Shown piece by piece: positions 1 through 9,979 of a stretch of 36,720 nucleotides of DNA (the stretch's first letter is position 1; the number at the start of each line of letters is the position of its first letter). A program made the translations under genes and the position numbers. Source of the stretch: Rhodopirellula europaea 6C (lineage in GTDB: Bacteria > Planctomycetota > Planctomycetia > Pirellulales > Pirellulaceae); assembly GCF_000338295.1 (NCBI RefSeq), contig NZ_ANMO01000045.1, positions 1 through 36,720 on the forward strand, read 5' to 3'. The notes beneath the pieces are model-generated. The model searched no databases, was not told the DNA's origin, and saw only the letters and a program-made list of their open reading frames with translations.

Positions 1-803
1 CGTACTCCTTGCAGCAAGTACCCGGTGACGTCTGGCATTCCGGTTCGGCCAGCCAAATCTTTCCAGCTGCTTCGTTTGGCGTCGATGCCGAATGTCGCAG
101 TTCCCGCCGATGCCAATTGCGACGAAGCAGTGTCGGGGCCAGCAGTGTCGGGGCCAGCGGGCTCAGTCGGTCCCTTTTCGGCTCGCCATTCTGCCATCGC
201 GGCCGGGTCCCACCAGATCGCTTCTCGTGCGAGCAACACGTCGCCGAATCCGGCGTAGTCGCTGTAAAGACGAAAGTTGGGGCGTGAGATGACTCGTCCA
301 AGCGTCCGCAATTTGTCGCCTTCGATCAGAATCCCGGAGGATTGGTCGTAGGTCGGCATGACCGCTTGTTCGATGTCGCCGGAGAGGTTTTTCGCTTTCA
401 TGGTCAACGAATCGCGAAAACGGGGGATCACCCATTCGCGATTGGCTAGCTGGACCGAGATGATTGCGAGCGAAGCGATGACCATCGGTCGGAGGATCCG
501 CCCGTGGGAAACTCCCGCTGACAAAGTGGCGGTCAATTCTCCCGTTCGCCGCAGCCAACCGGCGGTGAAGAGGAACGCCATCAGCGTGATGATCGTGCCT
601 GTCATGTCGAAAAGCAGCAGCAGGTACGGCCCGTAGAACTTGGCCAGCACCAGCGGCAATGAATCGCCGACCTTGGATTGAGCGATCAGATCGTCCATCG
701 CTGTGAAGGCGTGAAACACGATGAAAATGCCCGCCAACGACAAAAAGCACACGCAAACGGTGCGCAAGAAGAGGATCAGGACATAGCGATCGATCTGGGT
801 CAC
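1..803 (-). CDS. LptF/LptG (YjgP/YjgQ) family permease, C-terminus beyond window edge
   Basis: Read on the minus strand, this frame is open from a GTG at 803 to the window edge, so about 267 N-terminal residues are present. The protein begins MTQIDRYVLILFLRT and has a first membrane segment at about residues 8-30, more hydrophobic stretches around 55-85 and 100-125, then a soluble part containing the ILIEGDKLRTLGRV region. This order fits the LptF/LptG family: inner-membrane subunits that, with the ATPase LptB, extract lipopolysaccharide and pass it to the periplasmic bridge. There is no clear Shine-Dalgarno site before the GTG; it was chosen because TQIDRY is the usual family start and the frame is closed shortly upstream. 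A 15-base tandem duplication near 130-159 repeats the residues AGPDT. Which paralogue (F or G) it is cannot be decided here. Confidence 0.85.
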   Translation of the reverse strand, partial: MTQIDRYVLILFLRTVCVCFLSLAGIFIVFHAFTAMDDLIAQSKVGDSLPLVLAKFYGPYLLLLFDMTGTIITLMAFLFTAGWLRRTGELTATLSAGVSHGRILRPMVIASLAIISVQLANREWVIPRFRDSLTMKAKNLSGDIEQAVMPTYDQSSGILIEGDKLRTLGRVISRPNFRLYSDYAGFGDVLLAREAIWWDPAAMAEWRAEKGPTEPAGPDTAGPDTASSQLASAGTATFGIDAKRSSWKDLAGRTGMPDVTGYLLQGV

Positions 804-956
804 GATGCGGCGGGCTGGGTCTTGAAGGCGAACCGGGCTGTTGAGAGCCAGGCTTCGAGATATCAGGTGAACGAGAGAAAACGGATTTCTCCCGTCCCGC
901 CTCACCATCGCATCCAACCCACCCACGCCTCAAGATCAATCGTCGGTGGCTGAATT

Positions 957-1020
957 TGTAGCACGGTGGTCACCACCGTGAGATTGCGCTCGGCTGGCTG
1001 GGAGGCCCCAGCCAGCTACG
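957..1020. repeat. Twin-hairpin intergenic repeat, copy 1
   Basis: The element has two perfect hairpins pointing at each other. The left one is TGTAG, then CACGGTGG, loop TCA, CCACCGTG (957-980). The right one is CTGGCTGGG, loop AGGC, CCCAGCCAG, ending in CTACG (994-1020). It differs from the copy at 1125-1188 at one of 64 positions. It lies in the 405-bp gap between the permease start and the lipoprotein stop, so the permease promoter should also be in this gap. No coding sequence was seen there. Confidence 0.85.
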
Positions 1021-1124
1021 GGGTTTTGCTTGCTGAGCTCGGGGCGGTTTGAGTCAACCGTCCCTTGCTGAAATGCGCGGACGTTGGGGAACCAGAATCA
1101 GGGCACCTCAGTCTGTGACCAACC

Positions 1125-1188
1125 TGTAGCACGGTGGTCTCCACCGTGAGATTGCGCTCGGCTGGCTGGGAGGCCCCAGCCAGCTACG
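1125..1188. repeat. Twin-hairpin intergenic repeat, copy 2
   Basis: This is a direct repeat of 957-1020 in the same orientation, 63 of 64 positions identical; the single change (A to T) lies in the left loop. It ends 20 bases past the stop codon of the minus-strand lipoprotein gene, the position expected for a 3'-end hairpin of that transcript. The 104 bases between the two copies hold nothing I recognise. Confidence 0.85.
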
Positions 1189-1208
1189 ATTTGGTTGCGA
1201 TGGCTGGA

Positions 1209-1820
1209 TCAGTCGACCAGTTGGGCGCCGGGGGGCAGTGGGTCGGCATGGATGATCACGTCGCCTTGCGAGTCAACTCGATTCGATTGGTAGGATCGAG
1301 GTGCGAATGAGTCGCTTTGGATGACTCCGCCGTATCCATCAGTGGGATAGCCACTGCCGGGGACGATGGTTTCACCGTAACCGAGCGTGCCGCTGCCGAG
1401 ATACGGGTCGACCGAGCCTTCGTAGTAACCTGGCATGCTGGCACTGTATTCACTGCCGCATCCGTCGCCGACATAGGCTTGCGGTGCTGGGCAGGTCGAG
1501 CAGGTTCCCGCGGAAGCTTGAGGTGCAGCGTAGGGCGCATAAGCAGGTGCGGGCGCATAAACCGGTTGTTGTGGGATCATCGGTGGAGCCGCGACGGCTG
1601 GGCCGCGATTGAATAATCCACAGGATCCCGTGTTGCAACCGCCAGAGCTTGGTGCGGGCGGTGGAGCAAACGGGTTGACGGCGCGACCGATCGCGCTGGC
1701 TCGATTGCAAAGACCACAGTTTGCACCACGGCCGAAGAAGAAGTTTCTCATTCCTGAGCAGCCGGTCGAGGTAACCGTGACCGTCACGAGCATCAGGAGC
1801 GTTAGAGTTCGGATTGTCAT
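1209..1820 (-). CDS. Cysteine-rich small lipoprotein, function unknown
   Basis: This 203-residue protein starts with a lipoprotein signal: MTIRTLTLLM, a hydrophobic run and STGC, so Cys21 is the likely lipidated residue. The start at 1820 has AAGGAA about 6 bases upstream; a longer in-frame start at 1913 would put the signal peptide internally and is rejected. The mature part has several Cys pairs (NCGLC, GCNTGSCG, TCSTC), Pro/Ala/Tyr-rich segments such as PVYAPAPAYAPYAAP and Gly/Tyr-rich stretches. The composition suggests an envelope-attached, possibly disulfide-linked structural protein, but no enzymatic domain is recognised. It reads in the same direction as the permease downstream; a 405-bp repeat-bearing gap argues against tight co-transcription. 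Confidence 0.75.
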   Translation of the reverse strand: MTIRTLTLLMLVTVTVTSTGCSGMRNFFFGRGANCGLCNRASAIGRAVNPFAPPPAPSSGGCNTGSCGLFNRGPAVAAPPMIPQQPVYAPAPAYAPYAAPQASAGTCSTCPAPQAYVGDGCGSEYSASMPGYYEGSVDPYLGSGTLGYGETIVPGSGYPTDGYGGVIQSDSFAPRSYQSNRVDSQGDVIIHADPLPPGAQLVD

Positions 1821-2100
1821 CAGAGTTTCCTTGACTGGCAAAGCAGGCGGATCGGGCAAGGTGGACCCAAAGGGAAAACCGAGCCTAAACGTTGGCCTTG
1901 GCATCAAGACCACTCAAAAGTAGGACGCTCTGCGTGTTGTGCAAATGCAACACGCTAATTTTGGGCAACAATTTGTTGACAAAACGCCACATCCCACCTT
2001 CAGAAGGGCTGTGGTAGCTTGGATGCCCCGCACGATTCATACGACCCGTTTGATTGTTCGCATGATGCAGCTCCCTCACTTTCACGACCACAAGTCGCTG

Positions 2101-3444
2101 ATGAACGACAACGCCATCAGCCGATCATCCGGTTCCTCGATTCGCGTCATCGCGGAACGGGGCACGCCCTCGCGTGCGATCCCGCCTTGGTCGCTCAGCG
2201 TCACAGCGCTCAAAATCACAGTGTTCAGCATCACAGCGTTCTGCATCACGCTATGCGGTGCGATCGTGTCACCACCGGCTCCAGCCCACGCGGGCCAGCC
2301 GTTGTCGTTTGACACGAGCAGCTTCTCAAAGCCTCTGACTTTGTCCGAGTCCAGCCATTGGACATCAAGCGAAACGATCGCGGCGAAAGATGTCGCCGAG
2401 CTCGAGCAGGCAGAAGAGATTGAGCGTCAGGCGGAAATGCAATTGGACGCGTCTGAGTCGCTGACGTCCGTCCGTCCAGCCGCGGACGCCGTGATTCATC
2501 CGTCGTCGATGAATCCGCCGGGATCGTTCACCGTTCCAGCACCCTCCAGTTTGCAGCGGTGTTTGTCGAGCGATCGCTATTGGTTGATCAGCACGCGCCA
2601 CATCACCAGCACGGCTTGTCGAGCTAACCTGCAGAATCCCAACCTGCGTATCTCGCGGCTGAATCGTTGCGGTCGAGTCACCCCGTCCAGTCTGGACGAA
2701 TACCTCGCGACGTTTGATCCCAGTCGCCCGCGAGTCATCTATGTACACGGCAACCGCCGGTCCGCACCGCTGGCCATCGAACGCGGTTTGGATGTCGCTC
2801 GCGAATTGGAATCGAACCGCTGCGGCCAAGTGCCGATGGATTTTGTCATCTGGAGTTGGCAGAGCGATCGTGAAACGTTCGCCATCACGGATGCTCGCAT
2901 TAAAGCTGAACGCACCGACGCCCAAGGTTTGTATTTGGCGTGGTTGCTGCATCGTCACGTGGACGCCGCTCAGCCGACGGCGTTGATCGGTTTCAGCTTT
3001 GGTGGCCGCATCGTGACAGGCAGCTTGCACGCTTTGGCGGGGGGCACGATTGGTCGTCGTCGATTGAGCGAAGAGCCCGTGATGGCCGCCAATCTCGATG
3101 TCGGTTTGCTGGCTCCCGCGATCCAGAGCGATTGGTTGATGCCGCACGGGTACCACCGTTTGGCGACTCAAAACATGAATCGACTGGTCCTGCTGTACAA
3201 CCAACGCGACGCAATCCTTAAGAACTACTGGCTGCTTTCGCGAATCCGTGGCACACGTGCTCTTGGGTACACGGGCCCAACGCGGTTTGCGCCTCGATAT
3301 GACGGATCGCCGCTGCCGGTTCGTTCGCGGGATTGTTCACCGACGGTCGGAAAGGCTCACTCAGAAGAAGATTACTACAAGCGATCGTGTTTCGCCGGTC
3401 GCGAAATGGCGACGTTGCTGACCAGTTGCCAGCAAATTGACTGA
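2101..3444 (+). CDS. Signal-anchored alpha/beta-hydrolase-fold protein
   Basis: The frame is open from 1939; the ATG at 2101 is preferred because it puts a hydrophobic segment (about residues 32-56) followed by PAPAHA and GQ as a long signal peptide. This choice is uncertain, since no start here has a clear ribosome site. The mature protein has a charged stretch (AELEQAEEIERQAE) and then an alpha/beta-hydrolase core: the strand VIYVHGNR (about residue 212-219), which supplies the oxyanion region, and the nucleophile elbow GFSFGG with Ser299. This resembles DUF900-type serine hydrolases, which often act as esterases or lipases of unknown substrate. A later LYNQRDAILKNYW segment may hold the acid residue. 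It is probably exported or anchored facing outward. It diverges from the lipoprotein gene upstream. Confidence 0.7.
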   Translation: MNDNAISRSSGSSIRVIAERGTPSRAIPPWSLSVTALKITVFSITAFCITLCGAIVSPPAPAHAGQPLSFDTSSFSKPLTLSESSHWTSSETIAAKDVAELEQAEEIERQAEMQLDASESLTSVRPAADAVIHPSSMNPPGSFTVPAPSSLQRCLSSDRYWLISTRHITSTACRANLQNPNLRISRLNRCGRVTPSSLDEYLATFDPSRPRVIYVHGNRRSAPLAIERGLDVARELESNRCGQVPMDFVIWSWQSDRETFAITDARIKAERTDAQGLYLAWLLHRHVDAAQPTALIGFSFGGRIVTGSLHALAGGTIGRRRLSEEPVMAANLDVGLLAPAIQSDWLMPHGYHRLATQNMNRLVLLYNQRDAILKNYWLLSRIRGTRALGYTGPTRFAPRYDGSPLPVRSRDCSPTVGKAHSEEDYYKRSCFAGREMATLLTSCQQID

Positions 3445-3723
3445 TTGGCGGTTTTGGTAGGCGGACGGTTGGTCTCATCGGCCGCAACGCGTCAGCGTCC
3501 GGTTCGTGGTTTGTTGCCGTGTGGTGACGCTCATCGGCTGGCTGTTGAAATCCCTGCAGCCCGAACAGTTTGACTAAGCCGAGGATTTTGCCTGTTGGTT
3601 GCGACGCGCGAAAGTGCGAACGCGTTGTACCGGACCGATCGATCGCGACGATTCGATGGGTGTCGCAAAGGATCTGCGACGTTTACATCGTTCGGTTTCG
3701 CAGGATGCAGTGCCACCAGTCTC

Positions 3724-4383
3724 ATGAAAGTCAACTCACTTCACGCGTCGGTTCCCGTATTGTTGGTTGCGATGTTGGCTGGTTGGGCCAGCAACGAGTG
3801 CCATGCCGATTGGCCCTTTCCGCTGTTGCGTCCCGACGGAGCTCAGCGGATCGATGTGATCGGACCGGTCGGTAGCCGGATGCCAGAATCGTATCGACGC
3901 CAATACAACCGTCCGACTTACCTAGGTGGCAAGACCGCAGCGATCATCGCTCCGTCCAGCCAAGAAGCACGCGCGTGGCAACGAGCCGATGCGTTGGGGT
4001 TGTATGACAACAATGGCATCAAAGGAGCACTGAACGGCAAGCATTGCCCGCCCCAGCGAGTCGAGCAACACTACTTCTATCCCAAGCCTTGGGAAGTTCT
4101 GACCGTTGGGCCGCGTCGATCGCGATCGGCCGATGCCGACGACGTCGATCGCTATGAAGAACCGGTATTGATGAAAGAGGTCGCCCAGGAATTGGAAGAA
4201 GCGGAAACGCTTGATCGCCCCAAACCCGACGAACTGGAATCGATTTTGCCGGAGCCTGAATTGCAACAACCTATTCAAGACCAAGACGCCGACACGCTTG
4301 ACTTAAACGACCAGTCGTCGCTTCCAAGTCTGATTCGCGATCCCGTCTTTGTGGCTCCCGTCAGCGGACTGATCCACCGCTAG
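3724..4383 (+). CDS. Secreted hypothetical protein with acidic C-terminal tail
   Basis: This 219-residue protein starts at an ATG (3724) directly followed by a signal peptide: MKVNSLHASV, the hydrophobic VLLVAMLAGW, and a probable cleavage near NECHA. Longer versions of the frame from 3595 add 43 arginine-rich, non-signal residues and are less likely. The mature protein begins DWPFPLLRPDG; its middle contains YFYPKPWEVLTVGP and its end is acidic and probably disordered (ELEEAETLDRPKPDELESILPEPELQ). I do not recognise a family. It follows the hydrolase gene after 279 bases in which I see no other gene, so it may have its own promoter. Confidence 0.65.
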   Translation: MKVNSLHASVPVLLVAMLAGWASNECHADWPFPLLRPDGAQRIDVIGPVGSRMPESYRRQYNRPTYLGGKTAAIIAPSSQEARAWQRADALGLYDNNGIKGALNGKHCPPQRVEQHYFYPKPWEVLTVGPRRSRSADADDVDRYEEPVLMKEVAQELEEAETLDRPKPDELESILPEPELQQPIQDQDADTLDLNDQSSLPSLIRDPVFVAPVSGLIHR

Positions 4384-4410
4384 TCTGCGAGCGTTCGAGC
4401 GGGTGGCATA

Positions 4411-4564
4411 GGCTTCCAGCGTTCTGTCCGCGCAATCACGGCCTGGAAGCCAACGCCACTTTTGGCGAGCCTTGCCCTCTTTTCCGGGGAATTCTCGCTC
4501 AACCTTTGCTTGACCAACAGGGAAACCGCCACTAACCTGTGCGTAAGCGGGGATTCACCCCGCT
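4411..4564. repeat. Two intergenic hairpins in the 3724-gene to cytochrome-gene gap
   Basis: The first inverted repeat is GGCTTCCAG (4411-4419) with CTGGAAGCC (4443-4451), preceded by CATA, 27 bases past the stop of the upstream gene. The second is AGCGGGG, loop ATTCA, CCCCGCT (4546-4564), preceded by GCGTA. Neither has a run of T, so they are not typical intrinsic terminators. Both may be worn relatives of the CGTAG hairpins elsewhere in the window. Confidence 0.5.
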
Positions 4565-4671
4565 CCCGCCTGCCACCTCCCACACGGCTACCGAATCAGT
4601 GTCTCCCCGGGATTGATTCGGATCGGCGATGATTTTTCGTCCCCATGCATTTGCTTGGAAGGAAATTCGTC

Positions 4672-7600
4672 GTGATAGATATTTCGTTGGTCACGCTGTC
4701 CAAACAGTCACCGCGATCCCCACTTCCCCACTTAGCCGTTGCGGGACTCTTCTTTTTCTCTGCCCTCGGTTCCCCACCGAGTTCGGCAGCGAATGAGCCC
4801 GATGCGGGCAACGTCAGTTTCCACGACGACGTCTTGCCAATCTTGCGAACCAATTGTTTTGGGTGCCATCAAGGTGCCAAGCAATTGGGCGAATACGTCA
4901 TGACTGACTTTGACGCGTTGATTCGCGGCGGGGAAAGCGGCGACGCAGCGATTGTTCCGGGCGACGCCGATTCGAGCTACTTGGTCTCGTTGATCACGTC
5001 GCAAGATGGCGTTGCAGAGATGCCCAAATCGCCTCGGAAACCTTTGCACGAAACCGAGGTCGAAACGATTCGGAAATGGATCGGACAAGGTGCCGCGAAC
5101 GATTCGCCCGAAACATCCGGTCCACGGTTTGATGCGGATCATCCGCCAGTCTACGCCGGGCCGCCGACCCTGCCATCGATCGATCTTTCGCCCGACGAGC
5201 AAACTCTCGCCATCGCGGGCTATCACGAAATCTGTCTGCTAGACGCCATTTCGGGCGAGATGCAAACTCGGTTGGTTGGCATCTCGCCTCGCATCAACTC
5301 CGTGCGTTTTTCACCCGATGGATCACGCATCGCGGCTGCCGGCGGCACACCTGGCGAACTCGGTGAGCTTCAAATTTGGAACGCATCGACCGGCGAGCTA
5401 GAACTTTCGCGGCAGGTCACCTACGACACGATCACTGGTTTGTCGTGGTCGCCCGATGGATCCAAGATCGCGATCGGAGCGAACGACAACACGGTGCGAG
5501 CCTTGGACGCGGCCAGTGGCGAACAAGTCTTGTTCCAAGGGGCTCACGAAGATTGGATTCGCGACACCGTGTTCACGCCGGACGGCAAGCACTTGGTTTC
5601 GGTCGCTCGCGACATGACGTGCAAGTTGACCGAAGTCGAGACCGAACGCTTTATCGACAACGTCACGTCCATCACACCGGGAGCTCTCTCTGGCGGCCTG
5701 TCCAGCGTCGCAATGCATCCTTCCCGCGATGAAATCGTGGTCGGCGGGGCCGATGGTGTGACCAAGGTCTATCGTGTTTTCCGTCAAACCAAACGACAAA
5801 TTGGTGACGACGCAAACTTGATCCGCAATCTGCCGCGGTTGAATGGACGCATTCGCCAAGTCGTTGTGAACTCAGCCGGCGCGCATCTCGCCGCCGTCGC
5901 AACGATCGACGGTCACTCTGAACTGAGAGTTTGGAAGTATGACTTCACCGGTGAATTGACCGACGAACTTAAAGCCATCCTCGGTAAACGCGTTGCGAAT
6001 CGTTCGGCCGAAGAAAAGAAGAAGGTCGACGAATCGGTCAATCAGACGACCACGCAAACGGTGCACTTCGAACTGCCCGAAGCGGCCGCCTATTCATTGG
6101 AATTAACCAATGACGGCAGTGTTTTTGTTGCCGCAAACGATGGACAAATTCGATACCTCGACGCAACCGGAAAATTGGTTCGAACCTTCCACGCGGTGCC
6201 GCAGTCTGGAGCGGAAGGGCGCGAGCCCTCCGGTTCCACTGCACCGGGCGGCTTGCGCCGCTCCGCTAAAGGCGAAGGTCCTCTCGGGACCGATCGCGAG
6301 CTGGACTTCTCATCCACCGCCAAAACTGACGATTTACCTTCCGAATCGCCGGTCAATCTGTCGGAACTGGTCGAACTATCCGTTGTTCCTGAATCGATTT
6401 CGCTGACTTCGCCGTACGACTACGTTCAACTCGTCGCCATCGGGAAACTGCGAGATGGATCGACGGTCGACGTGACGCGTCAAATCACCGTGTCAAAATC
6501 TGATGCCTTCGCCAGTCTTCCTGGTGGGCTGATTCGTCCTCGAAGCAATTCCGTTGGCGAAGTCACCGTCAGCTTTGGATCGCACCAACACACGCTGCCG
6601 ATCGAGATCACCGGTCAAGGCGATGCCTCCGTCGACTTTATCCGCGATGTTAATCCGGTGTTGTCTCGTTTGGGATGCAACCAAGGCACCTGCCACGGAG
6701 CACAAAAAGGCAAGAACGGATTTCGATTGTCGCTGCGAGGTTACGATCCCATCTTCGACATCCGAGCCCTGACGGATGACTTGGCCGCGCGACGTATCAA
6801 TCCATCGGCTCCCGACGATTCGATGATGCTTCGCAAACCGCTGGGCACCACGCCTCACGAAGGCGGCACGCTGATGATGAAGGGCGATCCCTATCACGCG
6901 GTTTTGCATCGCTGGATCGCTGACGGTTCCAAACTAGATTTGCAAACGCCACGCGTCGCCTCGCTAGAGATTTCGCCACGCAACCCCGTCGTTCAGTCCA
7001 CTGACGCTCGACAACAGGTCCGCATCGTTGCGACTTATGCCAACGGCGACATTCGAGACGTCACGCGGGAAGCGTTCATCAGTTCAGGCAACACCGAAAT
7101 CGCGACCGCGAAAACTGGCGGGTTGCTTCAGGCCGTTCGGCGTGGTGAAGCACCCGTGCTGGCTCGTTTCGAAGGTGCCTACGCCGCCACGACGTTGACC
7201 GTGATGGGTGACCGTTCGGGATACGAACAAGCCGAAGTGGATACTTGGGGGCGGATCGATGAGTTGGTCGCTCAAAAGTGGGATCGAATGAAGATCATTC
7301 CCAGCGACGTTGCCAACGACGCCACCTTCCTCCGCCGAGTGCACTTGGACCTGACTGGATTGCCTCCGACCAGCCAAGCGGTTCGCGAATTTTTGGCGGA
7401 TGAGACGCCTAGCAAATTGAAACGCCAAGCCGTGATCGATCGCTTGATCGGCAACGAGGACTTCGTCGAATATTGGACGAACAAGTGGGCGGATCTGTTG
7501 CAGGTCAACCGCAAGTTCCTCGGCGTCGAAGGCACGAAACTCTATCGCGATTGGATCCGCAAAGCGGTCGAGGAAAATCGTCCGTACGATGAGTTTGCCT

Positions 7601-9951
7601 ATCAAATCCTGACGGCGTCTGGTTCCAATCAAACCAACCCCGCCGCGTCGTACTACAAAGTCCTCCGGACTCCCGAGGACACAATGGAAAATACGACGCA
7701 CCTGTTCCTTGGCATTCGATTCAATTGCAACAAGTGCCACGATCACCCATTCGAACGCTGGACCCAAGACCAGTATTACGAACTGGCGGCCTACTTCGCC
7801 AAAGTCGATCGAAAGAAGGATCCAGATTCCGGCAATCGAAAGATCGGTGGCACGGCGGTCGAAGGTGCCACGCCGCTGTTCGAGATCATCGCCGACTCGG
7901 CTGATTCCGAAGTCCAACACGCTCGGACGGGCGAAGACGTTGTGCCGTCGTTCCCTTACGAATTGGCCGGCAACACCGACACTGAAGCTGATCAGCAGAC
8001 TCGAAGTGCGTCATCGGACGGACAAACATTGGTCTCAAAATCCGACGACGCACCGACACGACGTGAGGAACTGGCGAACTGGATGACGGATCCAACGAAT
8101 CCGTACTTCGCACGTTCTTACGTCAACCGCATCTGGGGCTACATGACCGGTGTTGGTTTGATCGAACCAATCGATGACATCCGGGCGGGCAACCCGCCGA
8201 CCAACCCACAATTGCTGGACTACCTGACCGACGAGTTTATTGGTTCGAACTTTGACACCCGACACTTGATGCGTTTGATCGTCAGTTCACGAACATATCA
8301 GTTGTCGGTTGAGTCCAACCAATGGAACGAAGACGATCACCTGAACTACTCTCACGCGACGCCGCGACGTTTGCCCGCCGAAGTGATTTTCGACGCGGTC
8401 CATTCGCTGACGGGTGCCACCAGCCAAATCCCTGGCATGCCAGCTGGGACACGGGCCGCCGCTGCGACGGATTCGGGTGTGGCGTTGACCGACGGATTCC
8501 TCGCGAATCTTGGTCGTCCTGTCCGAGAGACCGCGTGCGAATGTGAACGAGGCACGGATCTGCAACTCGGTCCAGTGATGGCGTTGATCAGTGGTCCGAC
8601 GATCGGTACCGCAATCAGTGACCCAAAGAACGAACTTGAAAAGATCGTCGCTGAAAACTCCACCGACGAAGCTGTCACGGAAGAAATTTTCTTGCGAGCT
8701 TTGGGACGCTACCCGAGCGACAAAGAGCGAGCCGCTTTCGCGACGATTCATTCGCAGATCGCTGGCGACCACGAAACGCTGGTTCAACGATTGGCCGATG
8801 CCGAGGCGGCTTGGGCGGAGCGTTTCCCCAAGTTAGAAACGTCTCGCAAGGAGATGTTGGCGAAGCTCGCCAAGGACATCGAAGATCGACGTGCGGAAAT
8901 CGCTGATGAACGAGCCAAGATGGAAGCCGAGCGGCAAAAGAAGATCGATGAGGCTACTCAGAAGCTTGCGGATCAAGAAGCGAAATTGCCCGAGTTGGTC
9001 AACGCGTTTCTGAAGGAGAAGAAGGCCGACACGGAATGGCATCCTTTGACACCGACCGCACTGTCCGCGACCAACCAAGCGACGTTGGCGGTCCAGCCCG
9101 ACCGCAGCGTTCTGGCGAGCGGGAAGCAGGGCAAAGGTTCCTACATTGTTGATTTTGAAACCAACCTGACCGGCATCACTGGTTTCCGTGTGGAAGCATT
9201 GACCGACCCAAGCCTGCCGCAAAACGGTCCCGGCCGCGCGGGCAATTTCGTGGTCACGGAAATCACCGTTCGTGCTGGCTCGGCTGCGGCTGGCTCGGAT
9301 GAGGCTGATACCAAACCCAAAGATTTGCCTGCGGTCAAAATTGCCCGCGCGTCAGCGGACTTCTTGCAGAACGGTTTCAAGATCGAAAGCACGTTCGATG
9401 GAAATGCGGGCAACCAATCTGCCTGGGCGGTTTCCGGAGCCAATGGACACGAGCACTGGGCAACGTTCCAGTTCGCCAAGCCGATCGACAGCGAAGGCAA
9501 AACACGTCTGCGATTTGAATTGGCGCAAAACCACAACGCAAAGGATCACCAACTCGGTCGGTTCCGCATCAGCGTGACCACCGACTCAGGCGAAATCCCA
9601 TTGGGATTGTCAGAGACTTTCGCGGCCGCGGAACGCACTCCGGCCGACCAGCGTGGCGAAGCATTGTCCAAGGCGATCGATCAGTACGTTTCCACGCTCA
9701 ACCCCGTTTTGAAGTCGGCTCGTGACGGACTGAACCAAGCCAAACGTCCGCTGCCGGAAGACGAGCAAATCGTCGCTCTGCAAAAGCGACTGAAACGCTT
9801 CGAGGCCGAAACACCGATCGACCCGTCATTGGTCGAACTGCGAGCCAACGTGGAACGGTCCAAGACTCAACTGGGCAGCATTCGCCTGACTGCCGCGGAA
9901 GACCTGGTCTGGGCTCTCGTCAACTCGCCCGCCTTTTTGTTCAACCACTGA
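4672..9951 (+). CDS. Giant WD40 / planctomycete cytochrome / DUF1549-DUF1553 protein
   Basis: About 1759 residues. The GTG at 4672 is chosen because AAGGAA lies 7 bases upstream; an in-frame ATG at 4645 (9 residues longer) has no such site. After a signal peptide ([14 protein letters not shown]) come: a PSCyt1-like domain with heme motif CFGCH (62-66); WD40-like repeats (about 150-395, [12 protein letters not shown] strands); a Gly-rich linker (513-541); an Ig-like BIG2-type domain; a second cytochrome motif CNQGTCH (669-675, four residues between the Cys); another BIG2-type domain; DUF1549 (about 855-1080) with [10 protein letters not shown] (1019-1028); DUF1553 (from about 1130); a coiled coil (about 1366-1450); a beta-rich domain; and a final [15 protein letters not shown] that normally closes DUF1553. 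The family is planctomycete-typical and its function is unproven; an envelope or periplasmic location is inferred from the signal and heme motifs. It is followed after 28 bases by its usual DUF1501 partner. Confidence 0.9.
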   Translation: MIDISLVTLSKQSPRSPLPHLAVAGLFFFSALGSPPSSAANEPDAGNVSFHDDVLPILRTNCFGCHQGAKQLGEYVMTDFDALIRGGESGDAAIVPGDADSSYLVSLITSQDGVAEMPKSPRKPLHETEVETIRKWIGQGAANDSPETSGPRFDADHPPVYAGPPTLPSIDLSPDEQTLAIAGYHEICLLDAISGEMQTRLVGISPRINSVRFSPDGSRIAAAGGTPGELGELQIWNASTGELELSRQVTYDTITGLSWSPDGSKIAIGANDNTVRALDAASGEQVLFQGAHEDWIRDTVFTPDGKHLVSVARDMTCKLTEVETERFIDNVTSITPGALSGGLSSVAMHPSRDEIVVGGADGVTKVYRVFRQTKRQIGDDANLIRNLPRLNGRIRQVVVNSAGAHLAAVATIDGHSELRVWKYDFTGELTDELKAILGKRVANRSAEEKKKVDESVNQTTTQTVHFELPEAAAYSLELTNDGSVFVAANDGQIRYLDATGKLVRTFHAVPQSGAEGREPSGSTAPGGLRRSAKGEGPLGTDRELDFSSTAKTDDLPSESPVNLSELVELSVVPESISLTSPYDYVQLVAIGKLRDGSTVDVTRQITVSKSDAFASLPGGLIRPRSNSVGEVTVSFGSHQHTLPIEITGQGDASVDFIRDVNPVLSRLGCNQGTCHGAQKGKNGFRLSLRGYDPIFDIRALTDDLAARRINPSAPDDSMMLRKPLGTTPHEGGTLMMKGDPYHAVLHRWIADGSKLDLQTPRVASLEISPRNPVVQSTDARQQVRIVATYANGDIRDVTREAFISSGNTEIATAKTGGLLQAVRRGEAPVLARFEGAYAATTLTVMGDRSGYEQAEVDTWGRIDELVAQKWDRMKIIPSDVANDATFLRRVHLDLTGLPPTSQAVREFLADETPSKLKRQAVIDRLIGNEDFVEYWTNKWADLLQVNRKFLGVEGTKLYRDWIRKAVEENRPYDEFAYQILTASGSNQTNPAASYYKVLRTPEDTMENTTHLFLGIRFNCNKCHDHPFERWTQDQYYELAAYFAKVDRKKDPDSGNRKIGGTAVEGATPLFEIIADSADSEVQHARTGEDVVPSFPYELAGNTDTEADQQTRSASSDGQTLVSKSDDAPTRREELANWMTDPTNPYFARSYVNRIWGYMTGVGLIEPIDDIRAGNPPTNPQLLDYLTDEFIGSNFDTRHLMRLIVSSRTYQLSVESNQWNEDDHLNYSHATPRRLPAEVIFDAVHSLTGATSQIPGMPAGTRAAAATDSGVALTDGFLANLGRPVRETACECERGTDLQLGPVMALISGPTIGTAISDPKNELEKIVAENSTDEAVTEEIFLRALGRYPSDKERAAFATIHSQIAGDHETLVQRLADAEAAWAERFPKLETSRKEMLAKLAKDIEDRRAEIADERAKMEAERQKKIDEATQKLADQEAKLPELVNAFLKEKKADTEWHPLTPTALSATNQATLAVQPDRSVLASGKQGKGSYIVDFETNLTGITGFRVEALTDPSLPQNGPGRAGNFVVTEITVRAGSAAAGSDEADTKPKDLPAVKIARASADFLQNGFKIESTFDGNAGNQSAWAVSGANGHEHWATFQFAKPIDSEGKTRLRFELAQNHNAKDHQLGRFRISVTTDSGEIPLGLSETFAAAERTPADQRGEALSKAIDQYVSTLNPVLKSARDGLNQAKRPLPEDEQIVALQKRLKRFEAETPIDPSLVELRANVERSKTQLGSIRLTAAEDLVWALVNSPAFLFNH
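6208..6291. repeat. Three-hairpin cluster inserted in frame in a coding region
   Basis: Three hairpins lie side by side inside the giant cytochrome gene. First: GGAAGGGC, loop GCGA, GCCCTCC (6213-6231, one bulge), extended by GGA with TCC at 6208-6237. Second: GGGCGGC, loop TTGC, GCCGCTC (6246-6263, one G-T pair). Third: GGTCC, loop TCTCG, GGACC (6277-6291). The encoded residues (about 513-541) are Gly/Ser/Arg-rich and fall between the WD40 part and the first BIG2-type domain. The reading frame is kept. The sequence looks like an intergenic palindromic element turned into a linker. Confidence 0.7.
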
Positions 9952-9979
9952 TTCGTCGCCACCAATCTTCGAGAAAACA

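Noticed and set aside
163-939. 258-codon open frame on the minus strand
   Set aside because: It is Arg/His/Pro-rich and overlaps, in another frame, the permease frame that shows clear membrane helices and a family match.
7084-7920. 278-codon minus-strand frame inside the giant cytochrome gene
   Set aside because: It is antisense to the well-supported DUF1549 region with [10 protein letters not shown] and has no recognisable domain.
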